From the NCBI RefSeq assembly GCF_025232395.1, contig NZ_CP065938.1, positions 1,302,001 to 1,366,000 of the forward strand: a DNA stretch of 64,000 nt, given 5' to 3'. Positions 16,454 to 26,100 of this stretch are shown piece after piece. This DNA comes from Taurinivorans muris. Lineage in GTDB: Bacteria; Desulfobacterota; Desulfovibrionia; Desulfovibrionales; Desulfovibrionaceae. Below the pieces are notes generated by a model, which saw nothing but the letters and a program-made list of their open reading frames with translations, was not told the DNA's origin and did no database searches. A program made the position numbers and the translations under genes. Every line of letters starts with the position of its first letter. The stretch's first letter is position 1.

Positions 16454-17821
16454 ATGAACAAAACAAGAGATCAACTCGCATCACGCTTAGGCTTTCTTCT
16501 GCTTTCCGCAGGCTGCGCCATCGGGCTTGGAAACGTTTGGCGTTTTCCCTATGTCGTCGGCAAATACGGAGGACTTCTCTTCCTTGTCGCCTACTTTTTC
16601 TTTTTGCTTGCAGTAAGCTTGCCTATCATGGTCATGGAGTTTTCCGCGGGACGCGCCTCGCAAAAAACAATGGCGCGCTGTTATCATGAACTCAGCCCCA
16701 CCAAGAGCTGGCGCATGTTCAGCTGGTTCGGTTACGTTGGTCCGTTTGTTTTGATGATGTTTTATATTCCCATTGCAGGCTGGCTTGTCAGTTATTGCTA
16801 CAATATCGCCATCGGCACCCTCGCCCCGCTGAACCCGCAGGAAGTCGGCGCGTATTTTGAAAATATGCTCGCGCAGCCGATCCCCATGTATGTCTGGGGG
16901 CTTATCGTCACGGGCATTTGCTATGTGATTTGCGCCCTCGGTGTGCAAAAAGGCATTGAACGCTATGCAAAATTCATGATGATGGGTCTTTTATTCATTC
17001 TCCTCGTTCTTGCAGGGCATTCGCTCACCCTTTCGGGCGTGAAGGAAGGCTTGACGTTTTATCTCGCCCCTAACTTTGAAAAAATTCAGGAAGCGGGTCT
17101 TTTCAATATGATTAACGATGCCATGAACCAAGCGTTCTTCACTCTCAGCGTCGGCATGGGCGGCATGATGATTTTCGGCTCTTACCTCAATAAGGAAAAA
17201 TCTCTCACCGGCGAAGCTCTGTACATCGGCGCATTGGACACCTTTGTCGCCTTCATGGCAGGTATCATCATTTTCCCTGCCTGTTTCACGTTCGGGGTTG
17301 AGCCGGGCGCGGGTCCAAGCCTTATTTTTATCACCTTGCCCAACGTTTTCAATGAAATGAACGGCGGTTTGTTTTGGGGCACGTTGTTCTTTGTTTTCAT
17401 GTCTTTCGCAGCCCTGACAACCGTTATCGGCGTTATGGAAAGCATTATCGCTTACAGCATGGACGCCCTGCACTGGAGCAGGAAAAAATCCATCAATATC
17501 AATTTCGGCGCCATGTTCTTCCTTATTCTTCCTTGTATTCTGGGCTTCAGCGTCTGGAGCGGCATCAAACCATTCGGTGAAGGTTCCGTCATTCTCGACC
17601 TTTTGGACTTCATCGTAAGCAACAATATTCTGCCTCTCGGAGGATTGATTCTCTTATTGTTCTGTACCCATAAATCCGGCTGGGGCTTTGAAAACTTCTG
17701 CAAGGAAGCCGACACGGGAAGCGGGGCGAAATTCCCCAAATGGCTGTATTTTTATCTTGCCTATATTTTGCCGTTCATCATCGGTATCATCATTTTGCAA
17801 GGTTATTCACGGTTCTTTTAA
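16454..17821 (+). CDS. Sodium:neurotransmitter-family (NSS) symporter, copy 2
   Basis: A 455-residue paralogue of the preceding gene with the same topology and the same signature SAGCAIGLGNVWRFPY near the N-terminus. The two proteins are alike through most of their length, including MNQAFFTLSVG in helix 6 and NILDL/ILDLLDFI near the end, but differ at many positions in helices 3, 5 and 8, so they probably differ in substrate. AAGGA precedes the start. A strong terminator follows directly. The arrangement points to a tandem duplication that has diverged for a long time. Confidence 0.93.
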   Translation: MNKTRDQLASRLGFLLLSAGCAIGLGNVWRFPYVVGKYGGLLFLVAYFFFLLAVSLPIMVMEFSAGRASQKTMARCYHELSPTKSWRMFSWFGYVGPFVLMMFYIPIAGWLVSYCYNIAIGTLAPLNPQEVGAYFENMLAQPIPMYVWGLIVTGICYVICALGVQKGIERYAKFMMMGLLFILLVLAGHSLTLSGVKEGLTFYLAPNFEKIQEAGLFNMINDAMNQAFFTLSVGMGGMMIFGSYLNKEKSLTGEALYIGALDTFVAFMAGIIIFPACFTFGVEPGAGPSLIFITLPNVFNEMNGGLFWGTLFFVFMSFAALTTVIGVMESIIAYSMDALHWSRKKSININFGAMFFLILPCILGFSVWSGIKPFGEGSVILDLLDFIVSNNILPLGGLILLLFCTHKSGWGFENFCKEADTGSGAKFPKWLYFYLAYILPFIIGIIILQGYSRFF

Positions 17822-17854
17822 AAAATTTCACCCGCATATGCGGGTGTTTTTTTT
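17820..17854. terminator. Bidirectional terminator between NSS symporter and addB
   Basis: CACCCGCAT pairs with ATGCGGGTG (17829-17846), with eight T on the plus strand side and a run of A on the other, so it can end both the symporter transcript and the convergent addB transcript. Confidence 0.9.
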
Positions 17855-17888
17855 ATATGGACAAAAGGGGCGCCGTGCCCCTTTTTCT

Positions 17889-20800
17889 TTAACAATATTC
17901 GGCAAACGGACAATATCCGCAATACTTGCCCTCTTTGCATTTCCATTTTTCTTCCTTTACCATGTGGTTCAAGATAAAATGCAGGATAGTATCCATATGC
18001 TTTTCCCGCATATCTTTCAATATCTCCCACGCTGTCCGCCCGCTTTTGACATTTTCAGAAACAAGAGCAAGCTCACAGGGTTCTTTCCGCTCGCTTAAAA
18101 ATATCCAAGACGCATTAATGTTCGCATTCCCGTCAACACGGTTTTGCTTATCAATAAAATCTCTTGCAAACAAATACAAATAAAAAGGCAATTGAATATC
18201 GGAAAGCTCCGCCGCCAATTCTTCAAAGCAGCGTTCCGCCTTTTCTTCCTGCCAATTTCCGTTCATTTCTGCCAACTCATGCAGCAGGCTCTCATTTTTC
18301 CATATTGCCGCCTGCTTTTTATTGATTTTCGTCGTTTTATAATCGACAATCCAATAACTGTCATCCCGCTTGTCTATCCTGTCGGCATATCCTATCAAAT
18401 GAACGGGAACAGAAAAAGCCCCATGCCGCAATAAATGGGAAAACTGCTGTTCCAATGCAAGGATTTCAAGCTGGCTGGGCATTTCCTGACAATATTTGTT
18501 CAAAAAGTATTTCCCGGATTCCTGAAGCATGAAATAACTTTCGGCGGAAAAACACTCCTGCCAGTTTTTCTTGTTGAATTTTTCATGAAAACCCTGCAGC
18601 AGCTGCCGGGCGAACGCCTCATCATGCTTGACACGGCTTTTGCCTTGATACTGTTCTTTTAACAGTTCATGGATTTTCGTTCCGAAAAGCGAATGATTGT
18701 CTCCCGCTTCCGGCTCTTCCTTTCCGCCTATTTTCGCCAAATACTGATAATAAAACTTTACAGGGCATTGCAAATACGCGTTCAAACCTTTTGCGGAAAG
18801 CCCGAACGCAAGAACACTCTCCAGCGCGGCAAATAGAGCGCCGTTCATCGGAATACCGCGTTTTTTCCGCCGTTCGGGAACATTGAAACCGCAATCAACA
18901 GCCCTTAGAAAAGGAGTGCTTATCCCCTCTTTTTTATTGTTCTTTTCTTTTTCCCAAATCAATTCCTCAATAAAGCGGGAACGGATATTTTTTGAACTTT
19001 GAATTTCTGAAGAAAGCACGCCTTCCTGCCAATAGCAGTACACGTTTTCCGCCCCATTGATAAGCCGGTAAAAGGTATGGGCGACCAAAATCTCCCGGCT
19101 GTGCCTATCCGGCAAACCAATCATATTCCGAAGGGAATCGGGCATCAGCGGATCTTGGTTCTGCTGGGCGGGCAAAGCGCTCTCAATGCAGTCAAGTACA
19201 AAAACATTTTCAAAACGAAGCAAGCGGGTTTCAAGCATGCCGAGAACCTGCAAACCGGTTAACGGATCCGCCTCAAAAGGAACACGTTCCGCATGAACAA
19301 GCTGTTCCACAATACCGTATAACACTTTCAAAGGAAGTACCTTTTCCGCCATGCCGTTTTGCATGACGGAAGGCACGGTGTTTTGCAAAAATCGCACAAG
19401 CCCTTCCTTATCCAAAGGAAAACGATACCAAACCCCGGCTCCGTAACGTATTAAAAAATCAATCAACGCATAAAGCCGTTCGCCGATATCACGCAAATTT
19501 TCAACTTGTTCCCAGGAAAAAACCGTCAAATCGAAAAAATTGTCAATAAATTCTTCCAAGGTTTCATTCAACGCATAGGGCAGGTTTTCATTATCCAAAT
19601 CAAAAAGCGTATTTTGTACAAAATCGGCACAATCCGCATACACGCCTTGTTCCGCCAATTTTTTCTCGGCATAATACAAAACTTTACGCCATGTGCTGAA
19701 ATTATCATCGGAAACAGCGGCTTGCTCCGCCCTTGCCTTGGAATTTCCCTGCTTGCCCTGCCCCAAAAGCATTTTCGCGTAGGGGTGCCGCAATAAGGCG
19801 CGCAAATCTTCCGCCCGGTATGAATACCCGCCAGCATTTCCTTTTTTTTGCAGCTGCAAAGTGAAAATACATTCCATAAACTGCCAAAGCAGCGTTCTTT
19901 GTATGGGATAGCCAAGGGATATATTGATATTCTTATTGGGAAGCTCATGCAAAACAGGCATGAGCAAAGACGGGTTCGGCAAAACAACGGCACAGTAATC
20001 ATCACGTTCCTGCGCAGTTTCAATATAAGGCATGATGTCTTTTTTTAAACTTTGCAGCTGCGAATGGACATCATAAGCGGGCAAAAAAGAAATTTTGGGT
20101 TTTCTTTCCCCGCCGGCGCCCAATAAATAAGCCTCTGCCCGCCATTTTTGCAGCCATTTCCCATGCTCTTCGCAGGAATAATGCAAAGCCCGGATATCGG
20201 TCACAAGGCGGCTGTCCGTATGAAAGCAAAGGCAGGCGCCCCGCTCCCAAAAATATTTCAAAATCACTTCCTCCGCCTGCGAAACAGACACGAACCCTGC
20301 GAAAATAATGCATTTTCCCTGCAATAAATAGGGCATGAAATCAGAAAAACACTCCGCATCTCCCTTATTTTTTTCAAAAGGCATATCTGCCATTTCAGGC
20401 GTTTTTCCATTTTGATATTGATAATAGGACTCGATATAGCGGGCTGTCCGAAAAAGACCATACGCCGGCGTTGATTGTCTTTTTTCCTGCATGGAACGCA
20501 CATATTCCGTGAAAATTTCTTTCAAATCGGCAAGCAGGCTTTGGGCGAAGGGAGAAACCTCCCCGTCGGCATATTCAATATTCCTTGGAAAAATCAAATG
20601 CTGAAAACATTCTTCAAACAGCATGTCAAGGCTTTCCGCCCATGGGTAGAATTTCGCCATTTGCAAAACGCCGTTTTCTTCTTTTTTATAAGAAACATCT
20701 GTTTCACCGGCTTCCAATTGCCGGATTTCCACGCTGGCTGAAAAGTGGGTGTTCCTTTTCTTTTGCAAAATATTTTTTACGATTTCATATAATTTCGCAT

Positions 20801-21128
20801 ACCTATCCAAAGGTTCCTGCTCTGAAAACAAGGACTGCCCGCGCTCGAAATGATGCAGACAAAGCGCATAAAATTCCGAGCTTGTGTAAATCTGCGGCAA
20901 AATGCCTGCCTGTTGTTTCTGCCCTGCCGATTTTTTATAGCGCGCGGTCAAATACCGTTTGGGTCTGGCATTCGGAAAAACAAGCACTATGTCCTGCATG
21001 GAAATATTTTGCTCTTGTATGAAACAATCGACAAGTTCTTGAAGCTTATAAAGAAAATCATCTTGCCAAGAAACAACCGCAAACGGATTCTGTTCGTTTT
21101 GCCTATACTTTTTACAATACTGACGCAT
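17889..21128 (-). CDS. addB: AddB-like helicase-nuclease subunit with PD-(D/E)XK domain
   Basis: A 1079-residue protein that resembles AddB, partner of AddA in resecting double-strand breaks for recombination. The N-terminal part is a degenerate helicase core without a clear Walker A. The C-terminal nuclease is seen from GLSAKGLNAYLQCPVKFYY, through GTKIHELLKE, to the catalytic YADRIDKRDDSYWIVDYKTT. A 4Fe-4S cluster would be held by the Cys in LQCPVKF and the three Cys at the extreme end (CGYC, EYC), as in AddB. The start lies 2 bases after the stop of addA, so translation is probably coupled. Confidence 0.85.
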   Translation of the reverse strand: MRQYCKKYRQNEQNPFAVVSWQDDFLYKLQELVDCFIQEQNISMQDIVLVFPNARPKRYLTARYKKSAGQKQQAGILPQIYTSSEFYALCLHHFERGQSLFSEQEPLDRYAKLYEIVKNILQKKRNTHFSASVEIRQLEAGETDVSYKKEENGVLQMAKFYPWAESLDMLFEECFQHLIFPRNIEYADGEVSPFAQSLLADLKEIFTEYVRSMQEKRQSTPAYGLFRTARYIESYYQYQNGKTPEMADMPFEKNKGDAECFSDFMPYLLQGKCIIFAGFVSVSQAEEVILKYFWERGACLCFHTDSRLVTDIRALHYSCEEHGKWLQKWRAEAYLLGAGGERKPKISFLPAYDVHSQLQSLKKDIMPYIETAQERDDYCAVVLPNPSLLMPVLHELPNKNINISLGYPIQRTLLWQFMECIFTLQLQKKGNAGGYSYRAEDLRALLRHPYAKMLLGQGKQGNSKARAEQAAVSDDNFSTWRKVLYYAEKKLAEQGVYADCADFVQNTLFDLDNENLPYALNETLEEFIDNFFDLTVFSWEQVENLRDIGERLYALIDFLIRYGAGVWYRFPLDKEGLVRFLQNTVPSVMQNGMAEKVLPLKVLYGIVEQLVHAERVPFEADPLTGLQVLGMLETRLLRFENVFVLDCIESALPAQQNQDPLMPDSLRNMIGLPDRHSREILVAHTFYRLINGAENVYCYWQEGVLSSEIQSSKNIRSRFIEELIWEKEKNNKKEGISTPFLRAVDCGFNVPERRKKRGIPMNGALFAALESVLAFGLSAKGLNAYLQCPVKFYYQYLAKIGGKEEPEAGDNHSLFGTKIHELLKEQYQGKSRVKHDEAFARQLLQGFHEKFNKKNWQECFSAESYFMLQESGKYFLNKYCQEMPSQLEILALEQQFSHLLRHGAFSVPVHLIGYADRIDKRDDSYWIVDYKTTKINKKQAAIWKNESLLHELAEMNGNWQEEKAERCFEELAAELSDIQLPFYLYLFARDFIDKQNRVDGNANINASWIFLSERKEPCELALVSENVKSGRTAWEILKDMREKHMDTILHFILNHMVKEEKWKCKEGKYCGYCPFAEYC

Positions 21129-21130
21129 GG

Positions 21131-24100
21131 TTATTCACTCTCTACAATACAGCATTTCCGTACATCCAAATACACCAATAACCCGACCGCCTTTTTCCCT
21201 GTCGCTTTTGCCAACAATTCGACATAATTCAGAATTTGCTCCCTATTGCTCTTTATCGGCAAATCCTCTCCCGCATATCCTGTTTTATAATCGATGGCTA
21301 TATAGGCGCTATCCTGATATTCCCTGCGGAGCCGCTCCGGCATTTCCACCAACAGGTCCACGCGGAACAAGCTGCCTTTTTCATCGGCAATCCCGTGTTC
21401 CTTATATCCATATTTAAACCACAAAGCGGCACCGCCAAACGGTTCTTCCAAAGAAGCGAACCACCGCAAATCTTTTTGCACTTCATCATACAAAACTTCA
21501 TATTGGGAAGCATTGCCTGAAACAATGTTTTGCCCGCCGCTGTCCAAAAAACGCCCAAAAGGCAAATATTTCATCGCCTCATACACCGCCCGTTTGCAAT
21601 CCTCGGCAATATTTCCGGAAAGCACTAAATACTCCAGACTCTTGTGAATAAGCGTTCCCCGTTTGTTAGCGGATAATTTCTTATGCCCCTGCACTTCCTC
21701 CAAATCGGAGCGGAAAATACGAAGCTGCGGCAGCCAGCCCATACTGTGTTCATAATCGACCGTTTCTTTCGGTTTTGCCTTTGTTTCCCTCTCTTTTTCC
21801 TTTTCCTTTCGGACAGGGCAAAGAATATGCGAAAGTTTTTTGGCAACATGGAACGCATCGTCAGCCAATATCCTGAGTTTCAAATCGTCGCCGCCGCCAT
21901 TTTTCACCATATAGCCGGCAAGCAGCAAATCGACAGCTTGTTTTTTGTTTTCCTGCAAGCCCTCATACGTTTCATCCCCAAAAAGGGCATACTTCGCAAG
22001 CTGCAAGCTCTCTTCAGAAATAATTGGAAAATCGGATTGCTTGCCAAACCGCAGCAGGTTTTCATTTTTATCCAATTCCATTTCCGGAGATTTCTCAAGC
22101 TCATGAAGCAATGCGCCCATAAAACGGTAAAAATTCCTTTCCGTTTTTTCCCTGCAAACAGCAGGCATAAAAATATGCAATTCAGATTTAGCCCTTGTCC
22201 AAGCGACATACGTATCATTAATGCTTTCTTTGACTTTCTCCAGAAGCGCTTGCTCGTAACGTTCCGCGCATTCTTTGTTCAGCGCGGAATAAACGGTATA
22301 CGTTTTACCCCCGTAAGGAATGCTCATTTTTTGAACATTGTCCGGAACGGCGATCCTGAAATCATGCCATGGAACAATAACGGCGTCATATTCCAAGCCT
22401 TTTGATTTATGAATGGTTAAAACGGAAACGGAATTCAAGCCTTCAGGCAAAGGGGCTTTTTCCTCATCCCCGTTTTCCTCCCACCACGACAGAAAGGCGT
22501 TTATATCGACAATGCCGTTCTCTTCCGCCAAATACGCAAGTTCTTTCAGGCGCAGCAAATATAAGGAAGCGTCGGGATTTCTCTCCAGTACCGCCATGCG
22601 TTCATACAGTTCGCACAATGTGTCATACGCTGTCAAAAGGCTTGCGCCGTCTACAAGCACATGAAAATATGTTTGCCACAAAAGAGGATATTTTTCTCTG
22701 AAGGCATTAAAACAAGCCCCTTTGCGTTCGGCAATCAAAAAATTCCATACTTCTTCCGCAGGACAGGCGGAGTAAAAATCTTCAAGAAAAATATGCCGGC
22801 TTAAAAGGACTTGGCAAAAAGCGCCGTCGTCCAGAGGATTTGCCAAAAAACGCAGAAAAGCCATCATTTCAACGATGACGGGGTGTTCTTTCAAGCCCAA
22901 ACTGCCTTGGCTGACAACGGGAATGCCGTGACTCAAAAGAACCTGCGAAACCCGGGAAGCTTGTTCGTTTTTCACTGTCAAGATTGCGATTTTGCCGTAT
23001 TCCTTATGTTTTTCATATAAATTCCGCACTATTTCCGGAAGCAGGGCAAGCGCCGCAATATCAAAATAATCTTCTCCCGGCAAAAAATGAACCTCGACAA
23101 GTCCCTCTCCCTCGGTCTTTTCTCTGCGGCTCTCCGGAATTTTTTGTTCAATAAATTCATAATCGGCTTTTAAACTTTCTTTCATTTCAGCAAAAAGCGT
23201 TTCCGAACTCCCCTCTTTCGCGGAATTTGGCAAAAGCAATTCCAATGCATTGCCTTTATCCAAATCCAACAGGCTTTTAAAAAAAACATTGTTCCATTGA
23301 ATGATATTTCCCGCACTCCGCCAATTATAGGCTAAATTTCCCTCATTCAGCTTACCGGCGTAAGGAATCAATTCTTTCGGCGCATTATGAAAAAGAGAAG
23401 AATCTCCCCCCCGCCAGCCGTAAATAGCCTGCTTCACATCACCCACAAAAAGAACGGAACCGCCGTTTGCGAGAGCTTCAGCCGACAAATCTTTCAACGC
23501 TTTCCATTGCGCCTTGCTTGTGTCTTGAAACTCATCGTATAAAATATGTTTGAGCCTTGTTCCCAAACGGCAAAAAGCGGCGGAAACAAGCTGCTCTTCC
23601 TCTTTTTTCTGCACCAGAAAATCGCTTTGCAGACCGCATTCTTCCTTGCCGAGAAGCCATGCGATAATATGGGGCATTTTTTGCGTATTGACACGTTGCT
23701 CTTCTTGTTCGTAAAGAGTCAAGGCAAGATTGATAACACGGCTGAGTTTCATCAAAGGAAGATTTAAACGGAAACTATCCGACAAAAACTGCGCCTCACC
23801 GGCTTTCGCAATATTTTTTTTCAATTCCTCATACAGAAAAGAAGCCTCGTCTGTATCCGCTTTATTTCCTTTTAAAAGAACTTGGCTGAAATTTTCTTTT
23901 TTCAGGGTAGCCGAAGAAAAATCACCGTCAAACGCATTGTTCAGCGCTTTTTTAAAATATGCGTTCACGGCGATACCATCGCTCTCTATCAGATTTTGCA
24001 GGCTTTCCAAATTCGACTTGATGATAGTTGCGCATTTTTCCTTTTCTTGCCGGAAAAAAGCATAATTTTGTTCCGCTTCCCGTATTTCATCAAAAACAAA

Positions 24101-24748
24101 ATAATGATTGTGCGTAATCGAATATTCGATAAGTTTAATAAGCCGTTCTTTCACGGATGATTTGGCAAAAAACGTGTCATAGTTATCGGAGTCAAACACG
24201 TTTTTGCAAAGTTCGTGAAAAACAGGCGCATAATTGATTGTTCCGCTTTCCATGCTTTCTTCGTTCGCAAGGCTTTCTTCGGCAAGACGGGCATAGAGTT
24301 CGTCAATACAGTCCCTGGAACCGAAACTTGCTTTAAAATGAGGGGAATATCCGAGTTCCAAAGCGAAAAGCCCTAAAATCTGATTGAGCAAACTGTCGAT
24401 GGTCCGAATATTCAACGCCCCGTATTGCCGGAAAATACTTTCAAGCATGGCATGGGCTTGTTTTGATTTTTCTTCTTTTTCTTCTTCGCTTGCGCATGGT
24501 ATTTCTTTAAACGCATACTGCTTTAAAATTTGAATTACTTTTTCTTTCATCTGGTTGGCTGCAAGATTGGTAAACGTAATCGCCAGCAATTCGGAAAAAT
24601 TATATTTTTTCTTATTTGTTGCGGGCTTACAGCTTTCACAGGGGGCAAGATCGCTTGCAAAAAGCAAATCCACAAATTGATTGGTCAAAGCATAGGTTTT
24701 TCCGGAACCTGCTGACGCATTCATTTTTGTTAATGGATATTCAATCAT
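21131..24748 (-). CDS. addA: AddA-like UvrD-family helicase-nuclease
   Basis: A 1205-residue superfamily 1A helicase with a C-terminal nuclease. Visible helicase motifs are Walker A ASAGSGKT (11-18), Walker B ILYDEFQDT, motif III GDVKQAIYGWRGGD, motif V VLTIHKSKGLEYDAVIV, and motif VI YVAWTRAKSEL. The C-terminal RecB-type nuclease shows KRGTLIHKSLEYL and AIDYKTGYAGEDL. It works with AddB in break repair and degrades unprotected DNA ends. Its start overlaps the stop of the phosphofructokinase gene in an ATGA, which implies that the three genes form one operon. The length is normal for AddA. Confidence 0.9.
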   Translation of the reverse strand: MIEYPLTKMNASAGSGKTYALTNQFVDLLFASDLAPCESCKPATNKKKYNFSELLAITFTNLAANQMKEKVIQILKQYAFKEIPCASEEEKEEKSKQAHAMLESIFRQYGALNIRTIDSLLNQILGLFALELGYSPHFKASFGSRDCIDELYARLAEESLANEESMESGTINYAPVFHELCKNVFDSDNYDTFFAKSSVKERLIKLIEYSITHNHYFVFDEIREAEQNYAFFRQEKEKCATIIKSNLESLQNLIESDGIAVNAYFKKALNNAFDGDFSSATLKKENFSQVLLKGNKADTDEASFLYEELKKNIAKAGEAQFLSDSFRLNLPLMKLSRVINLALTLYEQEEQRVNTQKMPHIIAWLLGKEECGLQSDFLVQKKEEEQLVSAAFCRLGTRLKHILYDEFQDTSKAQWKALKDLSAEALANGGSVLFVGDVKQAIYGWRGGDSSLFHNAPKELIPYAGKLNEGNLAYNWRSAGNIIQWNNVFFKSLLDLDKGNALELLLPNSAKEGSSETLFAEMKESLKADYEFIEQKIPESRREKTEGEGLVEVHFLPGEDYFDIAALALLPEIVRNLYEKHKEYGKIAILTVKNEQASRVSQVLLSHGIPVVSQGSLGLKEHPVIVEMMAFLRFLANPLDDGAFCQVLLSRHIFLEDFYSACPAEEVWNFLIAERKGACFNAFREKYPLLWQTYFHVLVDGASLLTAYDTLCELYERMAVLERNPDASLYLLRLKELAYLAEENGIVDINAFLSWWEENGDEEKAPLPEGLNSVSVLTIHKSKGLEYDAVIVPWHDFRIAVPDNVQKMSIPYGGKTYTVYSALNKECAERYEQALLEKVKESINDTYVAWTRAKSELHIFMPAVCREKTERNFYRFMGALLHELEKSPEMELDKNENLLRFGKQSDFPIISEESLQLAKYALFGDETYEGLQENKKQAVDLLLAGYMVKNGGGDDLKLRILADDAFHVAKKLSHILCPVRKEKEKERETKAKPKETVDYEHSMGWLPQLRIFRSDLEEVQGHKKLSANKRGTLIHKSLEYLVLSGNIAEDCKRAVYEAMKYLPFGRFLDSGGQNIVSGNASQYEVLYDEVQKDLRWFASLEEPFGGAALWFKYGYKEHGIADEKGSLFRVDLLVEMPERLRREYQDSAYIAIDYKTGYAGEDLPIKSNREQILNYVELLAKATGKKAVGLLVYLDVRKCCIVESE

Positions 24749-26046
24749 AACATGCCTTTTAAATGCCCCTGCCCTGTCGCAGCCAAAACAGAATGCCAGT
24801 AATGCGAAGCAATATCCAGTTTCCTGCGCTGCTTGGTCACCAGTTCAAAAGGCAAATGCACAAAACGTCCCATAAGTTTTGACACCACCATTTCCGTCTT
24901 GCCGCTCATGCCTGCGTCAACCGCAAGCCGTCCCAAAAAACCGCAATAAACCCTGTCATGGGCATTGGCGGGCACAGCACGCACCATATAGCTGGGGTCG
25001 ATATATTTTATTACCACGGGAAAATCTTTTTCCCTGAAATACGCTTTTATCTCTTTTTGCAAATAACCGCCGATATCCTGTAAAATAATATTTCCGGAAC
25101 TGTCTTTCTGCCCGGTTTCCTGCATGAGGTATTGCCCCGCCCCCTCTGCGACCACGATGACAGCATGATGCCGTTTGGCAAGCCTTTCTTCCAAAGCGGG
25201 CAAAAGCCCTCCTTCCCCGTGCAATGCGAAGCGCACTTCAGGAATAAGCACAAAATTCACCAAACTTAAAGAAACAGCGGCATGGGCGGCGATAAAGCCC
25301 GACTCGCGTCCCATAAGCTTGACAATTCCTATGCCGTTATTCATGCCGACAGCTTCGGTATGCGCCGCCGCAATGGCTTTTGTCGCCTCGTCAACAGCGG
25401 TGGCGAACCCGAAAGACTGCTCCACAAAATTGATGTCATTATCGATAGTTTTAGGAATACCGATAACCGACAGGGTCAAACCATGCTCTTTCACCGCTGT
25501 TGAAATAGCCTTTGCGGCTTTCATGGTACCGTCGCCGCCAAGCACGAAAAGCAAATTAATCCCTTTCTCATTCAAAAAATCCGCTATTTCGTCAAAATTC
25601 TGCGCTCCGCGTGAAGAACCTAAAATTGTTCCGCCCAACATATAAATTGTTGAAACAACATCAGGGGTCAGCTCAATAAGCTTATGTCCGTATTTTTTAG
25701 GGATAAACCCCTCCAAGCCGTAAGGAATGCCGATAATGTCCCGCACGCCGTATCCATGCCATAATTCCATGACAATGGAACGGATCACATCGTTGAGCCC
25801 CGGGCACAAACCGCCGCATGTCACAATGGCGACCTTTGTTTTTTCCGGTTCAAAGAAAATTTTTTCTCTCGGACCTGCTTCCTGAAAATATAATGTGGCT
25901 GCGTCATTTTCCGACGCATTACCGCACGCTTTCATAAATTCTTCGGAAACATAAACAGGAATGTATTCGTCGCTGATGGCGCCATGCTTTCTCGGATTGT
26001 CAAAACCGCACTGCCCCAAGGTTTTTATCGTAAATGTCTTTTGCAT
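24745..26046 (-). CDS. pfkA: ATP-dependent 6-phosphofructokinase
   Basis: A 433-residue phosphofructokinase that phosphorylates fructose-6-phosphate in glycolysis. Motifs seen are VTCGGLCPGLNDVIR at about 74, GGTILGSSRG at about 133, GGDGTMKAA at about 165, GIPKTIDNDI at about 200 with the catalytic aspartates, and MGRESGFIAA at about 245. The Gly after Asp in GGDGT favours ATP over pyrophosphate as donor. The protein is longer than the 320-residue E. coli type and fits the long group that includes plant and spirochaete enzymes. It overlaps addA by 4 bases, an unusual partnership. The symbol is given by function. Confidence 0.88.
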   Translation of the reverse strand: MQKTFTIKTLGQCGFDNPRKHGAISDEYIPVYVSEEFMKACGNASENDAATLYFQEAGPREKIFFEPEKTKVAIVTCGGLCPGLNDVIRSIVMELWHGYGVRDIIGIPYGLEGFIPKKYGHKLIELTPDVVSTIYMLGGTILGSSRGAQNFDEIADFLNEKGINLLFVLGGDGTMKAAKAISTAVKEHGLTLSVIGIPKTIDNDINFVEQSFGFATAVDEATKAIAAAHTEAVGMNNGIGIVKLMGRESGFIAAHAAVSLSLVNFVLIPEVRFALHGEGGLLPALEERLAKRHHAVIVVAEGAGQYLMQETGQKDSSGNIILQDIGGYLQKEIKAYFREKDFPVVIKYIDPSYMVRAVPANAHDRVYCGFLGRLAVDAGMSGKTEMVVSKLMGRFVHLPFELVTKQRRKLDIASHYWHSVLAATGQGHLKGML

Positions 26047-26100
26047 AATTCCCCCTGTCTTCCCGCTTCTTACCTAAAAAAGAACGAACTGCCGCGGTGA

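Noticed and set aside
17889-24748. AddA/AddB as RecBC or as a defence system
   Set aside because: The order, the iron-sulfur Cys pattern and the nuclease in both subunits fit AddAB; no defence partner is near.
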